Of a DNA stretch of 64,000 nt, positions 18,581-26,460 are shown piece by piece. The translations under genes and the position numbers were made by a program. The stretch spans positions 1,116,001 to 1,180,000 of the forward strand of contig NZ_CP127390.1 of NCBI RefSeq assembly GCF_030286045.1, read 5' to 3'. The notes beneath the pieces were generated by a model, which was not told where the DNA came from, made no database searches, and worked only from the letters and a program-made list of their open reading frames with translations. The stretch is from Propionimicrobium sp. PCR01-08-3. GTDB lineage: Bacteria; Actinomycetota; Actinomycetes; Propionibacteriales; Propionibacteriaceae. Position 1 is the stretch's first letter; each line of letters starts with the position of its first letter.

Positions 18581-18778
18581 ATGAGCGATAACCAGATTTC
18601 CGAAACCTCGAAGCTGACGCCCCAACCCGGTGACGACGAGACTCCCGCCATTGATGAGGCCGCTCCGTCTGCCGAGGACACCCAACACGTGGCTCAAGGC
18701 CATCCACGCGACTACGCGTCCGATCGCGAGGAGCCTACCGATCGGGAGAAGGAGTCTCGGCCCAAGCACATTCCCTGA
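18581..18778 (+). CDS. 65-aa acidic, disordered-looking small protein
   Basis: ATG 18581 is preceded directly by GGAGGAAAG. The product is hydrophilic, rich in Asp, Glu, Pro and Ser, with no hydrophobic segment, ending REKESRPKHIP. I do not recognise it. It lies 86 bases after the TIM-barrel gene; TTGACC near 18531 might start its own promoter. A strong hairpin follows. Coding status rests on the ribosome site and position. Confidence 0.5.
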   Translation: MSDNQISETSKLTPQPGDDETPAIDEAAPSAEDTQHVAQGHPRDYASDREEPTDREKESRPKHIP

Positions 18779-18831
18779 TCTCGTAGCCGATATACACGGC
18801 TTGCTCTGAGATCAAACTCGGACGATGACAA

Positions 18832-18873
18832 ACACTGCTCCCCTTGGCCAAGAACAGCCAAGGGGAGCAGTGT
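18832..18873. terminator. Bidirectional terminator, 17-bp stem
   Basis: Perfect 17-bp inverted repeat (18832-18848/18857-18873), loop CAAGAACA, between convergent units. On the minus strand TGTTTGTC follows the stem. It separates the dehydrogenase/isomerase unit from the LarA-like/DhaKL unit. Confidence 0.88.
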
Positions 18874-18951
18874 CATATAGGGGGTGATCGAGATCGGGCG
18901 TCACAGAGAATTATCGGTACTCGTCGGTACCCTCAAATCTTTGTCCGGTTC

Positions 18952-20241
18952 CTAATCCAGCGGCTCGGAGGCAGGGAACAGATCATCGTTTTCGTCGAAG
19001 ACCAGCTCGGTTGCGTCCGTCAGCTGGGTGAGGGCCGGATCGGCGGCCACCTCGTCGAGCAGCGGTTCGGAGACCCAGACCTCGGCGACGTCGAGCGTGT
19101 TGACGATGCGAACCATCCGCGACTTCGTCAGATCGGGAATCAGCGTCAGCCGGGAGGCACATTGCAGAGCCATCTTCTGGTTCGGCATGAACGGGGCGAT
19201 CCGCGATCCGGCGATGCCGTTCGAGGTGACGCCGTTGGTGAACATGGCGGTGAAATCGATCTGGTCGAACAGTCGTGCCGTGGTGATGTCGGCCAGGCCC
19301 AGGCCGGTGGCGTTGCCGTGTGACTCGGGTGTCATGTCGAGTACGACGATCTTGTTCACGTTCATCTCGGGATTCTTGATCCCGATCAGCGAGCGGCCCA
19401 AGACATTCGGATCCATGCCGTCGCCGGAGATGTTCTTGCCCATATAGTCGACGATCAGCACGTCGATGTCATGAATGAGCAATCTCGGCAGGTGCTTGCG
19501 TGATTCCTCCAGCAGCCTGGGCTCGGTCTCCTCGATCTTGTCGGTCTCGATCAGGACGACATCCCTGGTCTGGTCGAGCGAGTTCTCGAGCACCCCGACA
19601 CCGAAGATGATGTTGGCCTTCTTGAACATCACCGGAGCGATCTTCTGAATCATCTGCCCGGCCTTGTCCAGGCCACGGGAGTGCGCCTGCAGCGCCCCGC
19701 GATGCTTGCCGGCACCGATCGCCGCCATCTTGAACAGACCGGATTCGATCGGCCCGACAATGTCAGTGTGGGCCTTGATCCGGTTGCACAGAATCAATCC
19801 GTCGCAAGCGAGCGCATCGGATGAGAAGAGCACCTTCAGGCCGTCGACCTCACCCAGTTCGGTGACGTCGAGGCTGGAGACGATCTCGCAACCGGTGTTC
19901 TCTGGAGTGAATCCCATGCCGAGCAGCATCTGCTGCTGTCCCTCGGCGGTGGCTCCGCCGTGACTGCCCATCGCCGGGATGATCACCGGGGTGGCGCCCT
20001 TCGACTTCACCCAGTCGGCAAACGTGCGGACGATCAGCGGCATGTTGGCGATGCCGCGACTGCCCACGGTGATACCGATCCGCTGGCCGGCTTGTACGGT
20101 CTGATCGAACTCGGGCCTGGCCAGTTGCTCTGCGATGCGCCCGGGCACATCGTCCAACCGCGGAGCCGGGAGATCTTGGTGAACCTTGGCGAACCGCGGC
20201 AGTGGAACGTCGTCGAGAATCAGATTGAGCGAGTTCTTCAT
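18952..20241 (-). CDS. LarA-like (DUF2088) putative nickel-dependent racemase/epimerase
   Basis: 429 aa. Contains GSRGIANMP, the His-bearing IPAMGSHGGAT and the Lys/His signature LCNRIKAHTDI followed by GAGKHRGA, resembling lactate racemase LarA, where His and Lys residues hold a nickel-pincer cofactor. Characterised LarA homologues racemise or epimerise alpha-hydroxy acids, including malate and D-gluconate. AAAGGAG precedes ATG 20241, 15 bases after the DhaKL stop, so the two are probably co-transcribed. No cofactor-synthesis genes (larB, larC, larE) lie in the window. Inference: C2-epimerisation of a sugar acid. Confidence 0.75.
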   Translation of the reverse strand: MKNSLNLILDDVPLPRFAKVHQDLPAPRLDDVPGRIAEQLARPEFDQTVQAGQRIGITVGSRGIANMPLIVRTFADWVKSKGATPVIIPAMGSHGGATAEGQQQMLLGMGFTPENTGCEIVSSLDVTELGEVDGLKVLFSSDALACDGLILCNRIKAHTDIVGPIESGLFKMAAIGAGKHRGALQAHSRGLDKAGQMIQKIAPVMFKKANIIFGVGVLENSLDQTRDVVLIETDKIEETEPRLLEESRKHLPRLLIHDIDVLIVDYMGKNISGDGMDPNVLGRSLIGIKNPEMNVNKIVVLDMTPESHGNATGLGLADITTARLFDQIDFTAMFTNGVTSNGIAGSRIAPFMPNQKMALQCASRLTLIPDLTKSRMVRIVNTLDVAEVWVSEPLLDEVAADPALTQLTDATELVFDENDDLFPASEPLD

Positions 20242-20256
20242 TGCGATCTCCTTTGA

Positions 20257-21993
20257 TCAATCGGTTGTGCAGTCAAACAGTCCCGCTTCGCCAAGAGCGC
20301 TCATCAGCATGCAGAACGAGATGGCACCGGGATCGGCCACCCCGATCGACTTCTCGCCGAGCACATGTGAGCGTCCCAGCTTCGAGACGAAGTTAGCGGT
20401 GTCGTCGGCGGCCGCCTGAGCGGCGTCGGTGGCCTGCTTCCAGGCCTCGGGTAGTGCGACGCCGTCGTTCACCTTGGCGGTCAAGGTTTCGGTGAAGGGG
20501 ACGAGCGCGTCCACCAGGGTCTTGTCTCCCGGCTTCGCGCCACCGAGGCGCTGCACGGCATCGACGGCGTCGTGAACACCGGTCGCCACGGTCTGACCGG
20601 TGGCGGCGTCCTGATCGCCCAGCGCGTTGCCGAAGGCGTTGAGAATGCAACCCCACAACGCTCCGGAGGTGCCGCCGGCGCTCTCGGACCACTGCGCTCC
20701 GGCCCGGACGAGCAGGGTTCCGGCGCCGGCCTGCTGAGCGGCGGCGTCCTTGGCGGCTTCCAGGGCCCCGGTGGCGCCGAAACGCATGCCTTGGCCGTGG
20801 TCGCCGTCACCGGCGATGGCGTCCAGCTTGCCGAGCTCCGGCTCCTTGTCGACGGTGACCTGCTTGATGATTTCCAAGCCCTTGACGATCTCGGCCGCCA
20901 GCGCCTGGGAGGCCTCGCTGCCCGGTGTGATCGGGGGAGCGGCCTGTTCGCCTTCGTCGCGGACCTCACGCTCGGCCCGCTCGGCGACAGCACCACGCCG
21001 CAGGGCGATGGTGTCGACGGGGTCACGCCACAGGTCTTCCAGCTCGTCGTCGAGGAAGGTGATGGTGAGCGAGACGCCTGCCATGTCGAGGCTGGTCATC
21101 AGCTCGCCGACTTCGGGGAGCACCGGAGTGATGCCGGCCTCGGCCAGCCGCTCGGCTACCCGGTTCCAGATCACATACAACTCTTCGTACTTGACGGTGC
21201 CCAGCCCGTTCAACAACACGATGGCGTTGCCGTTGAATCCGTCGGTCGCGAGATCGATGGTCTCTTTCATAACGCCGTCGACCAGCAGATCGGCGATCTC
21301 GGTGGCCGTGCCCATCGGCACCTCGTAGACGCCCGGCTCGCCGTGCACGCCCAGGCCCACCGACATCTGGCCCTCGGGCACGGTGAACAGCGGCTCATCG
21401 GCGCCGGGCAGTGTGCAACCACCGAATGCCACCCCGAGCGAGCGGGTGCGGTCGTTGGCCCGCCACGCGAGTTCGGTGACCTGGTCGATGTTCTTGCCGC
21501 GTTCGGCGGCCGCCCCGGCGATCTTGAAGACGACCACGTCGCCGCAGACGCCGCGGCGCTTGCGGAGTTCTTCTGCCGGCCCGGACGCCACATCGTCCGA
21601 CACCTCGATGGTGCGCACGTCGTAACCCTCGGCGCGAAGACGCTCGGCGGCCTGCCCGAAGTGCAGCACGTCACCGGCATAGTTGCCGTAGCCGATGATG
21701 ATGCCGCCACCGTTGTCCGCCGCCTTGGCGACCGAGTAGGCCTGAGAGGCAGATGGGGAGGCGAAGACATTGCCGCAGACCACGCCGTGCGCCATGCCGG
21801 GCCCGACCCAACCGGCGAAGCCGGGGTAGTGACCCGAACCTCCGCCGACGATCAGCGCAACCTGGCCCTCGGGGCTGGCGGTTGCCCGCACGGCACCACC
21901 GTGCACGGTCTTCAGATATTGCGGATAAGCCGAAGCCATTCCCGACACGGCTTCGAGCGCAAAGTTGGATGGATCGTTGAACACACGAGTCAT
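20257..21993 (-). CDS. DhaK-DhaL fusion kinase (dihydroxyacetone/erythrulose type)
   Basis: 578 aa from ATG 21993 with AGGAG six bases upstream. The N-terminal DhaK domain has GGGSGHYPGF and the His of VGLGVHGEPG that forms a hemiaminal with the substrate carbonyl. The C-terminal DhaL domain, after about residue 380, has the Mg-binding Asp cluster AIAGDGDHGQGM. ATP-dependent single-chain enzymes of this type phosphorylate dihydroxyacetone, glyceraldehyde or erythrulose. Neighbours RpiB and split transketolase are compatible with tetrose phosphate or DHA as intermediate. No PTS DhaM is present, supporting an ATP-dependent enzyme. Confidence 0.88.
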   Translation of the reverse strand: MTRVFNDPSNFALEAVSGMASAYPQYLKTVHGGAVRATASPEGQVALIVGGGSGHYPGFAGWVGPGMAHGVVCGNVFASPSASQAYSVAKAADNGGGIIIGYGNYAGDVLHFGQAAERLRAEGYDVRTIEVSDDVASGPAEELRKRRGVCGDVVVFKIAGAAAERGKNIDQVTELAWRANDRTRSLGVAFGGCTLPGADEPLFTVPEGQMSVGLGVHGEPGVYEVPMGTATEIADLLVDGVMKETIDLATDGFNGNAIVLLNGLGTVKYEELYVIWNRVAERLAEAGITPVLPEVGELMTSLDMAGVSLTITFLDDELEDLWRDPVDTIALRRGAVAERAEREVRDEGEQAAPPITPGSEASQALAAEIVKGLEIIKQVTVDKEPELGKLDAIAGDGDHGQGMRFGATGALEAAKDAAAQQAGAGTLLVRAGAQWSESAGGTSGALWGCILNAFGNALGDQDAATGQTVATGVHDAVDAVQRLGGAKPGDKTLVDALVPFTETLTAKVNDGVALPEAWKQATDAAQAAADDTANFVSKLGRSHVLGEKSIGVADPGAISFCMLMSALGEAGLFDCTTD

Positions 21994-22348
21994 CGACGAC
22001 TCCTCAAGTACGGACGCTGCCAGCGTCTTGGCGGTGGTATACACGGCTTCCGGCATTCACTTCTGCGGGAATCCTGATGCCCTGGTCACGGTCGGCCCGA
22101 CCGCTCCCGGGCACTAAAAATCATACACGATCTTTTGCTACTGCCCCCTGTCGAGGCTATCGGGCTGGCGAGGTTGTTGCTGACGGGCTCTGCTGATGCA
22201 GCTCGATTCGAGATGGTTCGAGGTTCGCTGTCTCGTGATGGCCGGCGAAATACTTCGTCCAGCCATTCACGCCAAGGCTCCGGCACGCGAAAACGGCCCG
22301 GTGCGTGCTGGTTGGGCAACGCTCCGGGCCGTCTGGTGTCGGGGTGAA
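21994..22348 (-). promoter_or_regulatory. dhaKL promoter region
   Basis: 355 bases between the transketolase C-subunit stop and the kinase start. On the minus strand a TATGAT -10-like hexamer (complement of 22120-22125) lies about 125 bases before the ATG, suggesting a separate transcript. The upstream part holds a terminator at 22290-22332. Confidence 0.45.
22290..22332 (-). terminator. Terminator of the transketolase operon
   Basis: 9-bp GC stem (22293-22301 with 22324-22332) around a 22-base loop. On the minus strand it is followed by TTTTCG. Confidence 0.72.
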
Positions 22349-23281
22349 TCAGCGTCCCAGGAACTCGCTCACCCGCGAGGTGATGCTCGCGGCATCGATG
22401 CCGGCATTGGCCAGCAAACCGTCGTAGGGACCGACCGGCTGGTAGGCGTGCGGCACACCGATCGGCAGCCACCTGGTGGGCTGTTCGCGACCGAGCAGTT
22501 CGGCCACCGCGCCACCCATACCACCGGTGTCGTAGTGTTCCTCGACCGTGACGACCGCACCGGTGCATGCAGCCGAAGCGCAGATCAGTTCTGCGTCCAG
22601 ATGCGATGGGGTGGGCATACCGATCAGGTCGACCGAAATCCCGGCAGCGGTCAACTGCTTGACGGCCTCGACCGTTTGCACCGACTCGTATCCGGTCGTG
22701 ATGATCGTGACGTCGGAACCCTTCTGCAGATGCCGTCCCTTGCCGATCACCACCGGCTCTTCGTCGAAGAGATCCGGCAACGCCTGAGCGCCGATGCGCA
22801 TATAGGTCGGGCCGACATGCTCGATCATCGCCGCCGCACAGCTGCGGATCTCGCCGGGATCGCTGGGCGCGAAGACCACCAATCCGGGGATCATCCGCAT
22901 GATGGCGTAGTCCTCGAGTGACTGATGGGTGGCACCCAGGTCGGAATACGTGAAACCGCCGTTGCGTCCGACGATCTTGGCGTTCTCACCCATATAGCCG
23001 AGGTCATTGCGCACCATCTCGTAACTGCGCGCGGTGACGAACGGCGCGATTGCTGCGAAGACCGGGATCTTGCCGGTGCTCGCCAGCCCGGACGCGATGC
23101 CGGTGACGCCCTGCTCCATGATTCCGAACTCGAAGTAGCGCTCGGGGTGCTGTTGGGCGAAGTCGCCGAATCCGGAACTCTTACCGGAATCGGCAGACAG
23201 CACCACGATGCGCTCGTTCTCGGCGGCCAGAGCGGTCACCGCGCGCCCGAACTCCTTGCGCGGATCGGTCATTCCACTCAT
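22349..23281 (-). CDS. Transketolase, C-terminal subunit (split)
   Basis: 310 aa: pyrimidine-binding and C-terminal domains of transketolase. Shows FEFGIMEQGVTGIASGLA, with the Glu that activates thiamine diphosphate, then FAPSDPGEIR and a C-terminal Rossmann-like domain (VTIITTGYES). ATG 23281 overlaps the stop of the N-terminal subunit (ATGA). Split transketolases occur in archaea and in specialised catabolic clusters; known examples include apulose-4-phosphate transketolase AptAB. Together with the N-subunit it should transfer a two-carbon ketol unit. Confidence 0.9.
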   Translation of the reverse strand: MSGMTDPRKEFGRAVTALAAENERIVVLSADSGKSSGFGDFAQQHPERYFEFGIMEQGVTGIASGLASTGKIPVFAAIAPFVTARSYEMVRNDLGYMGENAKIVGRNGGFTYSDLGATHQSLEDYAIMRMIPGLVVFAPSDPGEIRSCAAAMIEHVGPTYMRIGAQALPDLFDEEPVVIGKGRHLQKGSDVTIITTGYESVQTVEAVKQLTAAGISVDLIGMPTPSHLDAELICASAACTGAVVTVEEHYDTGGMGGAVAELLGREQPTRWLPIGVPHAYQPVGPYDGLLANAGIDAASITSRVSEFLGR

Positions 23282-24129
23282 TGGTTCACCTTCTGTTCGC
23301 ATGCGGCGATGGCCTGATCGAGCTCGCTCACCGCTTGTTCCAGCTCTCCTGGTGCCGGCTTCCAGAAGTGATAGGGCAGCTTGTCCTCGGCGAAACTGAT
23401 GCCCTTGGCCTTGGTGGTGTGCGCAACGATGACGCTCGGCTTATCGGCCTCGAACGGCGTGGCGTCGAGCGCCTGCACAACCTCGGCCATGTCATTGCCA
23501 TTGATCTCGCGAGCGGCCCAGCCGAATGCTTCGAACTTGCCGGCGATCGGCGCCATATTCATCACGTCGGACACCCGGCCGGAGATCTGCATGCCGTTGT
23601 TGTCGACGACCGCCACCAGATTGCTGACCTTGTGATGGGCCGCGGCCGCGGCGGCTTCCCAATTCGAGCCTTCGGGAAGCTCACCGTCACCCATGATGGT
23701 GAATACCCGCGAACCGAATCCCGACAGGCGAAGACCGAGGGCCGTGCCCACCGAGATCGACAATCCATGCCCGAGCGCGCCGGTATTGGCCTCGACGCCG
23801 GGGCACTTGTGCATATCCGGGTGCCCGCCCAAGGCGGTGTTCATCGCGTCGTAGGTGTCGAGGAGCGACCGATCGAAGAATCCCCGCTCGGCAAGAACGG
23901 CATATTGGCCCATCGCCTTGTGTCCGGCACTGAGTAGGAAACGGTCTCGCTCGGGCCAGTCGGGACGGGCGGGATCGATATTCATGACGTCGAAATACAG
24001 TGCGGTGATGATGTCAATGGCCGACATCGCTCCGCCCAGGTGTCCGGCATGACCCGTCTGGATCATCCGGACGACGTTGCGCCTGGCCCGGGCAGCATGT
24101 AATTCGAGTTTGGCTACCCGATCGCTCAC
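23278..24129 (-). CDS. Transketolase, N-terminal subunit (split)
   Basis: 283 aa: the thiamine-diphosphate-binding half. The motif GDGELPEGSNWEA through VVDNNGMQISG is the GDG-x(n)-NN cofactor signature; GHAGHLGGAMSAIDI and LSAGHKAMGQYA carry the conserved His residues. GTG 24129 overlaps the RpiB stop (GTGA), so rpiB, tktN and tktC are translationally coupled. The organism presumably has a separate housekeeping transketolase outside the window. Confidence 0.9.
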   Translation of the reverse strand: MSDRVAKLELHAARARRNVVRMIQTGHAGHLGGAMSAIDIITALYFDVMNIDPARPDWPERDRFLLSAGHKAMGQYAVLAERGFFDRSLLDTYDAMNTALGGHPDMHKCPGVEANTGALGHGLSISVGTALGLRLSGFGSRVFTIMGDGELPEGSNWEAAAAAAHHKVSNLVAVVDNNGMQISGRVSDVMNMAPIAGKFEAFGWAAREINGNDMAEVVQALDATPFEADKPSVIVAHTTKAKGISFAEDKLPYHFWKPAPGELEQAVSELDQAIAACEQKVNQ

Positions 24130-24566
24130 AACGCCTCGGCTTCGATCTCGCAGACCCGGGCGACCTTGGCGCCACTGCGCGAGTTGGGATCGAAGGTGTT
24201 CGAAAGATAGATCTCGAGGAGCACTTTGGCGGTCTCGATGCCGGTGGTCTGAGCACCCATCGCGACCATGTTCGCGTTGTTGCTGAGGGTTGCGCGCTGA
24301 GCCGAGTAGGGATCGGCCAGCAGCGCGCAGTAGGCACCCTTCACCTTGTTGGCTGCGAGCGAAACGCCGATGCCGGTGCCGCAGACGACCACGCCGCGGT
24401 CGTACTTCTTATCGGCGACGGCATGGGCGACGTCGGCGGCGACATTCGCGTAGATCGGGTCCTCGGAACCGAAGTCGGTCACCTCGTGGCCGAGCGACTC
24501 CGCCTTGGCGATGAGTGCCTTCTTGAGTTCTGCGGCGTTGGGGTCGCAACCGAATGCGAGCTTCAT
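24126..24566 (-). CDS. RpiB/LacAB-family sugar phosphate isomerase
   Basis: 146 aa from ATG 24566, preceded by AGGAGAGGAAG. RpiB fold: FGCDPNAAELKKAL, the catalytic Cys in VVCGTGIGVS and SNNANMVAMGAQ. The family isomerises ribose 5-phosphate and, in tetritol pathways (DerI of Mycobacterium smegmatis, EryI of Brucella), D-erythrulose 4-phosphate to D-erythrose 4-phosphate. First gene of the operon with split transketolase, which could consume erythrose 4-phosphate. Ribose, allose or tetrose phosphate are the candidate substrates. Confidence 0.88.
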   Translation of the reverse strand: MKLAFGCDPNAAELKKALIAKAESLGHEVTDFGSEDPIYANVAADVAHAVADKKYDRGVVVCGTGIGVSLAANKVKGAYCALLADPYSAQRATLSNNANMVAMGAQTTGIETAKVLLEIYLSNTFDPNSRSGAKVARVCEIEAEAL

Positions 24567-24628
24567 GGATCTTCCTCTCCTGTGAAGATGACGATCGAGT
24601 GGCGGAAAACCCGCGCACAATCTGCCTC

Positions 24629-24641
24629 TATGATATATGAT
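24629..24641. promoter_or_regulatory. Divergent promoter core between RpiB and SDR
   Basis: TATGATATATGAT contains two overlapping -10-like hexamers on the plus strand (24629-24634 and 24636-24641) and a TATCAT on the minus strand. It is the only AT-rich stretch of the 195-base divergent spacer, so it probably serves both the rpiB operon and the SDR gene. Confidence 0.45.
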
Positions 24642-24761
24642 CTGTCACAGGCGCACAGGCTAACGAGAGCCGTAAAGCGCGACTCAGGCGAAGCTTGCGC
24701 CCGCTTGAATACCCAGCCTAGTGCCTGCGCTGATGCAGGCAACAATCCAAGGAGGATTGGA

Positions 24762-25541
24762 ATGTCGGAAACTGGAAACCCGTTCCCCGCCGAGCGCACT
24801 GCCGTCGTGACCGGTTGCGGAGCACCTGCCGGGATCGGTCGGCACGTGGCACGTAAGTTGGCCTCGTCGGGCTACAACGTCGCGGTTATCGACCTCAACC
24901 CCGCGGTACTGGACTTCGCGACCGAACTTGCCGGCGAATTCCCGGACAAGAAGGTCGTCGGCATCGTCACGGATATTGCCGATGACGCGTCGGTGAAGGA
25001 AGCTTGGGAGCGCATCGATGCGGAACTGCCGCAGGTGACCGGCCTGGCCAACCTCGCCGGTATTGCCTGCCCGACCCCGTTGCTCGAGCTGACCGTTCCC
25101 GAGTTCGACAAGGTGATGGCCGTCAACGCTCGCGGCACCATGCTGATGATGCAATACGGCGCTCGCCGCATGCAGAAGGCCCAAGTCGGGCGCATCGTCA
25201 ACTTCTCGTCCATCACCGCCTATGACGGCGGCGGCACCTTCTCGAAGATCGCCTACGCGGCCGGCAAAGCCGCTGTCATCGGTCTGACCCGCGGTGGGGC
25301 CCGCGAGCTCGGCCAGTACGGCATCACCACCAACTGCATCTGCCCCGGACCGATCGACACCGAGATCATGGGTGGCAAGTTGACTCCCGAGCGCAAGGCC
25401 TCCATGTCGGCCAATGTCCCGATCGGACGCGTCGGCCAGCCCGAGGAGATCGCGAATGTCGTCGACTTCCTGCTGTCGGAGGGCTCCAGCCTGATGAACG
25501 GTGCGACCTTCAACGTCGACGGCGGCAAGCATATGAAGTGA
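24762..25541 (+). CDS. SDR-family dehydrogenase
   Basis: 259 aa from ATG 24762 with an ideal AAGGAGG six bases upstream. Classical SDR: TGCGAPAGIGRHVA cofactor motif, acidic residue in VAVIDLNP suggesting NAD, NLAG in place of NNAG, catalytic Ser in NFSSITAYDG, and Tyr/Lys in IAYAAGKAAVIGL, with CPGPIDTEIM. It should oxidise a secondary alcohol of a polyol, sugar or sugar acid. It is divergent from the rpiB-transketolase operon and shares its regulatory spacer, so it likely provides the keto-substrate for that pathway. Confidence 0.9.
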   Translation: MSETGNPFPAERTAVVTGCGAPAGIGRHVARKLASSGYNVAVIDLNPAVLDFATELAGEFPDKKVVGIVTDIADDASVKEAWERIDAELPQVTGLANLAGIACPTPLLELTVPEFDKVMAVNARGTMLMMQYGARRMQKAQVGRIVNFSSITAYDGGGTFSKIAYAAGKAAVIGLTRGGARELGQYGITTNCICPGPIDTEIMGGKLTPERKASMSANVPIGRVGQPEEIANVVDFLLSEGSSLMNGATFNVDGGKHMK

Positions 25542-25881
25542 TGTCCGTCATCGTCCCGACAAGAATCGGCCGAGTGACATCAGCGCCAGTTCTTCGTCGA
25601 GCCCTGCATGGGCGAAGGGGTAGCGCGCGCATCTTCAGATGATCCGCGCAGTCCGGAAGGGCGGTCCCGGCAACGGGGCCGCCCCTCGTCTTTGCCCGGG
25701 CGGCCGGAGCAGTACGTGTGACCAACGCTGCCGGTCCAAGCAGAGACCGTTCGATTCGGGGTCGGCCTCGGTCGCCTCGCTCGAGTGGGCAGGCCTTCAC
25801 GGAGTCGTCGCTCGGCTCGGTCGGGTTGTGGTTCTTTCTTCGCCCTTCGACAGTCTCGCTCGCCTGAGCCGACGGGGTTCG
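25542..25881 (+). terminator. Terminator-containing spacer after the SDR gene
   Basis: 340 bases between convergent genes. An 11-bp hairpin with one G-T pair and loop GCAA (25659-25684), followed by CTCGTCTTT, is a good terminator for the SDR gene. No gene is visible in the rest. Confidence 0.75.
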
Positions 25882-26373
25882 TCAGGCGGTCAGTTTTCCT
25901 GCCAGGTAGTCGTCACCGACGGCCTGCTGGATATCGATGATCCGGCGCACATAGGGCGCCGCCGCCTGTTCCAGAGTCTTGCCCACCAGCGGCACCGTTA
26001 TGGTGAACTCCGCCAGGTAGTCGACGGTGCTGATCGCTTGCTCGGACGACAGATGCGCGGTCCCGTGCATGGAAGCGGGCATACCCGGTGTGGCGACAGT
26101 GATGTGGCCGTCGCTGCTGCCGTCGGCGCCGAGCGGACCCCACAGCAACGTGAGGTTGACCTTCATGGTCGCTCCGGTGAACTTCTGCGCCCTGGCGGGA
26201 GCGGGCAGCGCGGCTTGCAAGTGGCTGCCGTCTGCGTCAACCGACGCACTCCACTGCTCGGCACCTGCGCGCTTGGCAACTTCGGTGAGCCAGATCCGGT
26301 CGGCCATCATGGCCAGGACTTGATCGGGGGTGGCGGTGTATCTGTGCTGCGCGCTGATCTGCATGATCTCCAT
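25882..26373 (-). CDS. DUF2505 family protein
   Basis: 163 aa from ATG 26373 (a second ATG, 26364, is possible). Pattern QISAQHRYTATPDQVLAMMAD at the start, a central beta-rich part, and a C-terminal helix VPLVGKTLEQAAAPYVRRII resembles the actinobacterial DUF2505 family, a START/polyketide-cyclase-like fold that may bind a hydrophobic ligand. No catalytic residues are known. It is divergent from the glutamate dehydrogenase gene with an 87-base shared spacer. Confidence 0.78.
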   Translation of the reverse strand: MEIMQISAQHRYTATPDQVLAMMADRIWLTEVAKRAGAEQWSASVDADGSHLQAALPAPARAQKFTGATMKVNLTLLWGPLGADGSSDGHITVATPGMPASMHGTAHLSSEQAISTVDYLAEFTITVPLVGKTLEQAAAPYVRRIIDIQQAVGDDYLAGKLTA

Positions 26374-26460
26374 TGTGGCGTATCGGGCAATTCTTCTGCG
26401 CGGCCCCGGTCGTCCGCGGCTAGAGTTGGGCTCACGGATCACCCGGGTGTGGGAGTGGAA

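Noticed and set aside
25839-25885. Sequence resembling the CTTCGACA...CTGAGC repeats common in actinobacteria
   Set aside because: Only partly similar and a single copy in the window, so not called as a repeat.
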